From contig NZ_NSBT01000037.1 of the NCBI RefSeq assembly GCF_002285435.1, forward strand, positions 1,132,313 through 1,196,312: a stretch of 64,000 bases of DNA. Direction: 5' to 3'. Positions 34,846-42,100 of this stretch are shown piece after piece. Under the pieces are notes generated by a model, which ran no database searches, was not told the DNA's origin, and was given only the letters and a program-made list of their open reading frames with translations. Within the stretch, counting starts at the first letter, position 1; every line of letters begins with the position of its first letter. The translations under genes were made by a program, and so were the position numbers. The DNA comes from Actibacterium ureilyticum. Its GTDB lineage: Bacteria > Pseudomonadota > Alphaproteobacteria > Rhodobacterales > Rhodobacteraceae.

Positions 34846-35825
34846 GCCTGACCGACGACATGCACGCCCAGGGCCGCAGCGCTGCGGCGGCACCGGACGG
34901 GTCCGCGATGCTGCGGCGGGTCGGGCTGTTCGTGCTCAGCGCCATCATCTTCATCTTCTGCGTGCTGCCCTTCGGGCTGGTCCTGGCGATTTCCTTTGGC
35001 CGCAAGATCGACGGCGCCGGCTGGGTCTGGGATTTCACGCTTGAAAACTATCAACGCTTCTTCGTGGGGGTGCTGTGGCCCGACGAGGTGACGTTCCTGT
35101 ATCTGCAGCAGCTTGGCTATTCGTTCTATTTCGCGATCATCGCCTCGCTTGTCGCGGTTCTGACGGCGCTGCCCTTCACGCTGTTGCTGACGCGGCTTGG
35201 CCGGTCGGCCCAGGCGCTGTGGCTGGTTTTCATCATGGCGTCGCTGTCGCTGTCCGAGGTGTTCATCGTCATGGGCTGGGACATTCTGCTGTCGAACAAT
35301 TCGGGCCTGCCGAAGCTGTTCAAGGAAACCGGCCTGACCCAGTGGCTGAAGGATACCGGGTATTTCCAGACGCTGCGCGACTGGGGTCTGGCCAATCCCC
35401 GCAATGTGAAGTTCAAGACCTCGGATTTCGCGACAATCCTGACGATGAGCTATCTGGTCTGGCCCTATGCGGTGATCCTGCTCTATCCCGCCCTGTCGCG
35501 CATCGACCCTGCGCTGGCGGAAGCGGCGCGCACGATGGGCGCGGGGCGCTGGACCGTGACCCGCACCGTCACCCTGCCCGCGATCCGGCTGCCGCTCTTT
35601 GGGACGACGCTGTTGCTGTTCGTGTTCCTGCTGGGCACCTATGTCACCGTCACCGTATTCGCCGCGCCCAACAAGCACACGACCGCGGTGGCGATCTATA
35701 CCAATATCCGGGGCGCCAACCTGAACGCGCCCTTCGGCGCGGCGCAGGCGGTAATGCTGCTGGTGGCGGCGGGCGTGTGCCTGTATCTGGGCCACCTGTT
35801 CAACCGCCGAAGCGAGGCGCGCTGA
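34842..35825 (+). CDS. PotB-like ABC permease
   Basis: A 327-aa permease with six predicted helices, a large periplasmic loop after helix 1 (KIDGAGWVWDFTLENYQRFF) and the EAA loop LAEAARTMGAGRWTVTRTVTLPAIR. Coupled by ATGA to the ATPase and by TGATG to the second permease. Confidence 0.9.
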   Translation: MSLTDDMHAQGRSAAAAPDGSAMLRRVGLFVLSAIIFIFCVLPFGLVLAISFGRKIDGAGWVWDFTLENYQRFFVGVLWPDEVTFLYLQQLGYSFYFAIIASLVAVLTALPFTLLLTRLGRSAQALWLVFIMASLSLSEVFIVMGWDILLSNNSGLPKLFKETGLTQWLKDTGYFQTLRDWGLANPRNVKFKTSDFATILTMSYLVWPYAVILLYPALSRIDPALAEAARTMGAGRWTVTRTVTLPAIRLPLFGTTLLLFVFLLGTYVTVTVFAAPNKHTTAVAIYTNIRGANLNAPFGAAQAVMLLVAAGVCLYLGHLFNRRSEAR

Positions 35826-36622
35826 TGCGGTTCCTGGGCGCGCTTTACATGGGGCTTGCGGCGCTGGTGCTGTCGCTGCCGATCGTCGTGGTCTGCGGCG
35901 CGGCGCTGAATTCGGGGCGCAGCATGTTCTTTCCGCCCCGCGAGCCCACCATGCGGCGGTTCGGCGAGTTCTTCGTGTCGGAACCCGTCTGGACCACGGC
36001 GCTGTGGAATTCGGTGCTGGTGGCCGTCGGCGCGGCCACGCTGGCGGTGCTTCTGGCCTGGCCCATCGCCTATTGGCTGTGGTCCACGGGCACGCGGCTG
36101 TCGAAGGTGCTGGCGGGGCTTGGGTCGCTGCCCTTTGCGGTGCCGCCCATCGTCTTTGGCGTCGGGCTGGGCTTTTTCTGGGCCTTTGCGGGGGGCTTGG
36201 GCGCGCTCTGGGCGGGTGTGATCTCGCACGCGATCCTGTTGATGGCGCTGCCGCTGGTGACCATTTCCATCGGCCTGCAATCGATCGACCGGGCGCATCT
36301 GGACGCCGCCGCGACCATGGGCGCGACCGAGCGGATGATCTTTCGCACCGTGGTTCTGCCGCAGACCCTGCCCTATACGATCTCGGGCTTCTTCTTCGTT
36401 CTGGTGTTGTCGTTCAACGAATTCACCGTGATCTTCTTCGTCTCGGCCTCGTCCTATGCGACGGTGACGCTGCAGATCTTCAACTCGCTCCGCAACGGTT
36501 ATACGCCGACCATGGCGGTTGCGGCGATCACCTTTCTGGCCGTGTCGGTCCTGGTCTTTTCCGCCGTTGCCCGCTGGGGCGACCTGCCGCGCCTGATGGG
36601 CGCCGATCAATCCCGCAAGTAA
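35825..36622 (+). CDS. PotC-like ABC permease
   Basis: A 265-aa permease with six predicted helices and the EAA loop HLDAAATMGATERMIFRTVVLPQTL. Its stop is followed by AAGGAG and the third isochorismatase-fold gene, so transporter and enzyme are cotranscribed. Confidence 0.9.
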   Translation: MRFLGALYMGLAALVLSLPIVVVCGAALNSGRSMFFPPREPTMRRFGEFFVSEPVWTTALWNSVLVAVGAATLAVLLAWPIAYWLWSTGTRLSKVLAGLGSLPFAVPPIVFGVGLGFFWAFAGGLGALWAGVISHAILLMALPLVTISIGLQSIDRAHLDAAATMGATERMIFRTVVLPQTLPYTISGFFFVLVLSFNEFTVIFFVSASSYATVTLQIFNSLRNGYTPTMAVAAITFLAVSVLVFSAVARWGDLPRLMGADQSRK

Positions 36623-36633
36623 GGAGTGCCCCC

Positions 36634-37248
36634 ATGCCACGCCAACCCACCATCGTCGGCAAGCCCGTGCTGCTGGTCATCGACATCCAGAAAAGCGCCT
36701 TTCTGGATGTCGACGGCGGCATCCCCCACATGCCCGGCTTTCGCGACAATATCGCCCGCGCCAGACGCGTGGTCGACGCCGCCCATGAGGCGGAAATCCC
36801 GGTGATCTTCTTTCAGGAAATCCACCGCCGCGACATGATCGATTACGGGCGCGAACTGGACGGGTCCGAGGATATCCATTGTCTGGACGGCGCCCCGGGC
36901 ACGCCCGTCGCCAAGCAAGAAATGGACATGCGCCCCGGCGACTATTTCATCCACAAGCGGCGCTATTCGGTGTTCTTCGGCACCGAGACCGAGATCCTGC
37001 TGAAGGGGCTCAAGGCCGAAACCCTGATCCTTGTCGGCTGTATGACCGATGTGTGCGTGCATTACAGCTTCGTCGACGGGCACCAGAACGATTACTATTG
37101 CCGTGTCGTCAGCGATTGCGTCGGGGGCACATCGCCACAGGCGCATCAGGCCGCGCTGAACGCGATGGAATACCTGCAGGAAGGCGCCGTGCTGACCGCC
37201 GACGCCATCGTCGACGCCATCGCCGCCACCCGGGTCGCGGCCGCGTGA
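36634..37248 (+). CDS. Third isochorismatase-fold cysteine hydrolase
   Basis: A 204-aa hydrolase with triad D17 (LVIDIQ), K108 (FIHKRRYSVF) and C141 (GCMTDVCVHYSF). It lacks the [12 protein letters not shown] and KPGKGSF blocks of the two BiuH-like proteins upstream, so it belongs to a different subfamily (nicotinamidase/N-carbamoyl- or ureido-type amidases). AAGGAG (36621-36626) precedes ATG 36634. It follows the polyamine-type importer directly and overlaps the next gene, so it probably deaminates or decarbamoylates what that importer brings in. Confidence 0.82.
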   Translation: MPRQPTIVGKPVLLVIDIQKSAFLDVDGGIPHMPGFRDNIARARRVVDAAHEAEIPVIFFQEIHRRDMIDYGRELDGSEDIHCLDGAPGTPVAKQEMDMRPGDYFIHKRRYSVFFGTETEILLKGLKAETLILVGCMTDVCVHYSFVDGHQNDYYCRVVSDCVGGTSPQAHQAALNAMEYLQEGAVLTADAIVDAIAATRVAAA

Positions 37249-37982
37249 TCGCGCAAAGCGACATTCAGGGCCATTGGGTCCGCGACTGGATCAAGGCGCC
37301 GGGGTTTCAGGATCACGACACCCGGGTCCACTGGATCCAGGTGGGCGCGGATTACGCCGATATCCGCATCCCCGCCGACCGCCCCGACCTGCGCGATGCG
37401 GGCGCGCTTGCCGATCTGCCCGCCAGCGCTCTGACCGTGCTGGCCCGGGCGCAGGGGTTTGCCGGGCGCATCACGTTGCAGGGCGCGCACTGCACCTGGC
37501 AGCGCGAGATCAACTGGCACGGCACACCGGACGCGCCGGATGTGGGCGCGATCAGCTTCGACGCCCAGGGCCGCATGATCGAGGCCGGCGTTCACGAGGA
37601 TTACACCGAACGCTGGGTGCGGCACACCGCTCCCGACCCGCGATACTTGCGGTTTGCCGGTCATGGCTATACCGGCCGCGTGGCAAGCATCGGCGAGACC
37701 GCCGTCATCGGCATCGGGCGGATCGGAAAACCCGCGACCGCGCCGCTGATCGCGGCGCTGGCCCGTGGCGACATTCCCGACGGGATCGACACGCTGTTCG
37801 ACGGGCTGCACGCGCTTGGCCACTGGTCGGGCGACAGCCTGATCGCCGATCTGGCGACCCAACCCTTCGCCGAAGGGACGCCGGTGCTGACCGTGCAGGG
37901 CGATGCGGTGATCTGGCATGAGATCGGGTTCGATGGCACCCGGCGCGACCTGTTGCTGAACCCCGATCCGGTCCCGGCCTGA
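37245..37982 (+). CDS. Unknown beta-rich protein coupled to the third hydrolase
   Basis: A 245-aa soluble protein, no signal peptide, starting at GTG 37245 inside the stop of the hydrolase gene (GTGA). The sequence is rich in Trp, His and predicted strands: GHWVRDWIKAPGFQDHDTRV, WIQVGADYADIRIP, THYPE segments such as LRFAGHGYTGRVASIGETAV. A lipocalin-like barrel in the N-terminal half is possible. I do not recognise the family. Translational coupling suggests it works with the hydrolase, perhaps as a ligand-binding or accessory subunit. Confidence 0.65.
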   Translation: MIAQSDIQGHWVRDWIKAPGFQDHDTRVHWIQVGADYADIRIPADRPDLRDAGALADLPASALTVLARAQGFAGRITLQGAHCTWQREINWHGTPDAPDVGAISFDAQGRMIEAGVHEDYTERWVRHTAPDPRYLRFAGHGYTGRVASIGETAVIGIGRIGKPATAPLIAALARGDIPDGIDTLFDGLHALGHWSGDSLIADLATQPFAEGTPVLTVQGDAVIWHEIGFDGTRRDLLLNPDPVPA

Positions 37983-38008
37983 AACCGCCGCTCACGGGCG
38001 GGGCGGTT
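37983..38008 (+). terminator. Hairpin at the end of the nitrogen island
   Basis: AACCGCC (37983-37989) pairs with GGCGGTT (38002-38008) across a 12-base loop, starting at the base after the last stop codon of the polyamine-type operon. It has no T-tract. The remaining gap to 38181 shows nothing I can identify. Confidence 0.4.
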
Positions 38009-38181
38009 CGGCCAGCAGGTTGTCCACCATAGGCGTCGCATACAGCGTTGGTTTCGCGCCGGAGGGTTTGCAGGTCCCGCGCCCGAATAGCGCAGCATGG
38101 AACTGACGCCGCTGGGGCATTATTGTATAGTAAGAGTTGGAACGAGCCCCGCTGAATTGTTTCCGCGCATGCTCAACCCGT

Positions 38182-38898
38182 TTAGCCCTGATTGCGCCGG
38201 GCGAAGATGTTGCGCATGTGGCTGTCGAATTCATTCCAGCTGATCACCGCGCGGTTGCCCGCGATGCCGTGGTAATGCGACCGCCCGCTCGATGTGGGAA
38301 AGGCCGCCCAGATGCGCGCAAGGTTCTCCATGAACCGGTGACGGCTGATGCGGCCGTCAAGAAAGGCGCTGAAGCCCGCGTCCTCCAGCAGGATGTCGGC
38401 CAGCAGATCCTGGGTCTGTGGTGAAAAGCGTGTCTGCGGGTCCAGCCCGGCCTCGCGCACCAGGTTGCGCAGCGTCTTGGGAATGAACTGATACCGGCCA
38501 ATGGCGTGCTGCTGGCCAGGGGTCTGGTCGATCCAGCGAAAGATCTCGGCCAAAGTCATCATGGTGGGGGCCTGGGCGGGCCGGATGCGGGCGCCGTGCT
38601 GGACCGCGTCGTAATCCATCGCACCGGCGTCGACCTGACCGATCAGCTGTTTCAGCGCCTGCGCGCCCACGCCGGTCGGGGCAAAGCCGCGGCGTTTGCC
38701 CGGCGCGGCTTCACTCGCGGGGGCGGGTTTGGGGAACACCCGGTTCACGGGCGTCAGCGGGAACAGCGGGGCGTCGAAATCGGCGGGCGAGGCGCCGCGA
38801 AAACGCTCGAGGCTAAAGGGCTCTGCCGTGGCCCGGTCGGTGCAGCCCGCGGCCAACAGGCCGATGGCGATGACGGCGGCAATTCCGTTCCGTTTCAT
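38182..38898 (-). CDS. Lysozyme-like (muramidase-type) lipoprotein
   Basis: A 238-aa lipoprotein. The signal peptide is MKRNGIAAVIAIGLLAAGC, with lipobox LAAGC and lipidated Cys at 19. A disordered linker follows, then a lysozyme-like domain (about 85-238) resembling GH104/phage-type muramidases: MTLAEIFRWI, HAIGRYQFIPKTL and RFSPQTQDLLADILLEDAGF. It would trim peptidoglycan from the membrane side. It is on the same strand as the DUF11/barrel cluster and 228 bases downstream of it; local wall opening to export or anchor those large surface proteins is a possible link, not shown by sequence. Confidence 0.72.
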   Translation of the reverse strand: MKRNGIAAVIAIGLLAAGCTDRATAEPFSLERFRGASPADFDAPLFPLTPVNRVFPKPAPASEAAPGKRRGFAPTGVGAQALKQLIGQVDAGAMDYDAVQHGARIRPAQAPTMMTLAEIFRWIDQTPGQQHAIGRYQFIPKTLRNLVREAGLDPQTRFSPQTQDLLADILLEDAGFSAFLDGRISRHRFMENLARIWAAFPTSSGRSHYHGIAGNRAVISWNEFDSHMRNIFARRNQG

Positions 38899-39073
38899 GC
38901 GTGTACTCCATCACAATTAAATCAACATGGAGCCATTGTGACAGCGCGGCGGCGCGGTCTCACCGGTGCAGAAAGCCAGTCGGGGTCTCGAAAGTATATC
39001 GGGGGCCGCAATCGGGATAGCGCGCCCCCGCTTGTGTCACCGACATGGCCCATCAGGGATGGGCGAAACTGGT

Positions 39074-39107
39074 GGACCACGCCGCCGATGCGCGTGCGGC
39101 GTGGTCC
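39074..39107 (-). terminator. Hairpin after the 1910-aa surface protein gene
   Basis: A 12-bp perfect inverted repeat (GGACCACGCCGC with GCGGCGTGGTCC) around a 10-base loop, 20 bases past the stop of the large gene in the direction of transcription. Only a short T-run follows on the minus strand (AGTTTCG). Likely terminator. Confidence 0.6.
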
Positions 39108-39126
39108 TTCCGGGCGAGCGTTGCGG

Positions 39127-42100
39127 TCAGTCGCCCAGGAAACCGTTCAGCTGATCCCACAGGGAATCATCCAGCAGCAGGTTGAAGCGGAAATAGAACC
39201 CGTCCTGATACAGCTCGTCCGCGCCGGGCATCCGGCGGTCGGTGCGGTTATAGCCCACCGCCAGCAGCGTCCCCGGACGGGGCGAGAAGCCAAATTCGGC
39301 GCCCAGCCCTTTGGCGCGGCTGCCGCTGTCATCCCACAGCAGCGCGGCGTTCAGGCCGACCTGGAACCGGTCGTCGCCGAATTCATAGTTCAGACCGGCC
39401 TGCACCAGCTGGGTCGTGGCGGAATCCGACACGTTCGCGGCGGCAGAGAATTCCTGGAACCGGCCGGCATATTTGCCGTTCAGGCGCAGATCCTCGTTCA
39501 CCTCATAGGACCCGTCGACCGACCACAGATGGGTTTCGGTGCGGCCGTAACGCTCTTCCAGGCGGTGCTCGTACCAGGCCAGAACCTCCAGCCGCGGGTT
39601 GGCTGCCGGGCGATAGGCCATGCCGGCGCGGGTCCGCAGGCGGCGATGGGTTTCGCCGTTGCGCTCGTCGACCGCCAGGCGCGACCGGCCCAGCACGGTC
39701 ACATCGGGCGTCAGCTCGCCCGCCATGCCCAGGCTGGCGTAATAGGTGCGGCCGGTGGGTTCGAACGTCGCCTCGAGATCGGCATCGGCCACCCAGCTGC
39801 CATCACCGGCCTGCCACTTGCCGCCCAGCGCGACCGAGGTCAGCTCGGGCGTGTTGGTTTCCAGATGGCGGGCATGTTCGATATCCACCGAATACGATGT
39901 CAGCTTGTTCGGCTCCCATGTGGCGCCCAGCGACTGGTTCAGCGTGGTGTCGTATTCCGACACGCCCTTGGTCAGGTCGGTGGCCCCGCGCAGCCATTCG
40001 TTCAGCTCATAGGAAAAGCCCATTTTCGACCGGGTGATCATCGCCTCGTCGCCGAAGGTCAGCTCGATCTCGCCATAGGCGCGCCAGCCGGGCTTGGGTT
40101 CCCGGGACATGCCAAGGGTCAGTTCCGGATCACGGTCGCCGCGTTCGCCCAGCGGGTACAGCAGGCGCGCCTCGATCACCGTGCCGGGCCGGTTCTTCGG
40201 CATCCAGTGGCCGCCCAGGACCAGCGACGCGGTCTGGTCGCGTTCGCCCGCGCGGCGGTTCTGTTGGAATTCGACGCCCAGATCGCCGCGCAGATGCGGG
40301 GTGAAGCGGTGCGAATAAAGCGCGTCCAGCGTCAGACGGTCGGATGCGTTGATCCGGTCGCGGGTCCATTCGGCGGCAACGAATACTTCGCTGCGGCTGT
40401 CCAGCTCCAGCCCATAGCTCAGGCGGACCTGGCTGGTGCCAGGGCGTGCCAGCCCGCTGTTGGCGACGAAATTCGCGCCGGTGCGGATCGCCTCAAGGCG
40501 GAAGCGCTCGGTCTCGGTCGTCAGTTCGTAGGACAGGCGCGCGGCGGTGTCGGAAACGCCCTCGGCGTCCTCGCTGCGGGCGATCTCGGCCTCCCACACA
40601 CCGCCCTCGCCCCGGTCATGGCGCAGATAGGCGGCCTGCACGCGTTCGCGGGCCGGGTTGCCTTTGGGCGCGTCCGCATGCACCGCGCGCGCACCGACTG
40701 TGGTGCGGTCGTTCAGGGCATAGTTCACCTCGCCGCCATACAGCCAATAGCGTTCGGCCTCGTCCTCTTCGACCTCGTAAGTCACGCGGATCGACACCGG
40801 GTTGCCATCGGCGTCGAACTGGCGCACGGGCGCGTCGAAGGTGATGGTATCGCGGAAGAAATCCAGCAGGTAATCGGTGCCCCGGCGCATGCTGGTGGTC
40901 GACAGGATGTCGCCGCCATCTTCGTCGCGCACCAGGATCTCGACCCGCTCGGACCCGTCGATATACCCGTCCAGGTTCAGGTCATAGGGCCCCGAGACAC
41001 CGCGCCCGCGGATTTCCACCACGCGCTGTTCCTGGCCCACGCGGGCGGCGAAAACGGTGACCGACACGCGGTCGTTTTCCCAATGTGCCTTGCCGCCCGT
41101 CGTGACCCGGCGCCAGTCGCCCAGTTTGAACGCGCTGGATTCCGGCTCGATCGCGATATCGCCATACAGCACATAGGACCGGCCCTTTTCGACCTTGACG
41201 AACAGGTTGCCCGACGATTGCGCATCCGCGCCGCGTTCGGAATTGTCGCCATAGACCGGATAGAATTCGTCGCCACGGATGTCGCGGAACAGCCGGTCTT
41301 CGGTATCGCGATCCGAGCTGTAGCGCAGTGTCAGCAGCGCATCGCCCCGGATCGCACCTTTCAGGTACAGCTCGCCGCGCAGCCCGGTGGTGGTGTCCTC
41401 GAACTCGCTGAACCGGTCCTTGGGCAGCAAGGCATCACCGCTGCCGCCCAGCGACACGGCGCCTTCGATGATGCCCACCATCACGCGCTGGTCCAGATCG
41501 GGGGTAAAGGTGATGCGGGCCTCGGCCTGGCCAAAGGCGCCCTTGATCGTCACCAGATCGGGGCCGGCCACCTGCGGCGGCGTCAGGTTGAACGTGGCCT
41601 CGCCATTGTCCAGATAGGCCTGAACACCGGGGGTACCGGGGCGGATGTCGGTCACGTCCCACAGCGCGTTGCGCGCGGTCAGCGTCACCGTGCCCGAGGC
41701 CGAAACCGGCATGCCGCGCGCATCCAGCACCCGCACCACCACGGGCACGACCGATGCGGGATTGGCCGGGGCGGTTTCGGGCAGGACGATTTCGAACCGT
41801 GCCGGATCGCCCGGCGCGATCACGGTGATTTCCTCGCGGGCGCGTTCGATCCCGAACCCGTCGCGGCCGATCAGGGTCAGCCGGTTTTCACCCGCCGCCA
41901 GCTTGACCGCGACATATTCCAGCGCCTGCACGTTCTGCTTTTCCCAGGTGCTGCGCTCACCCACGCGATCTGCGCCCAGCTCGCGCCCGTTCAGCATCAG
42001 CGAAAGCGACAGGTCGGCCTTGCCCTTGATGCGGATATTGCCGGTACGATGTTCCAGAACCGCGCCCGGTTCCAGGTCCAGAAAGCCGGGGGTGTTGTCC

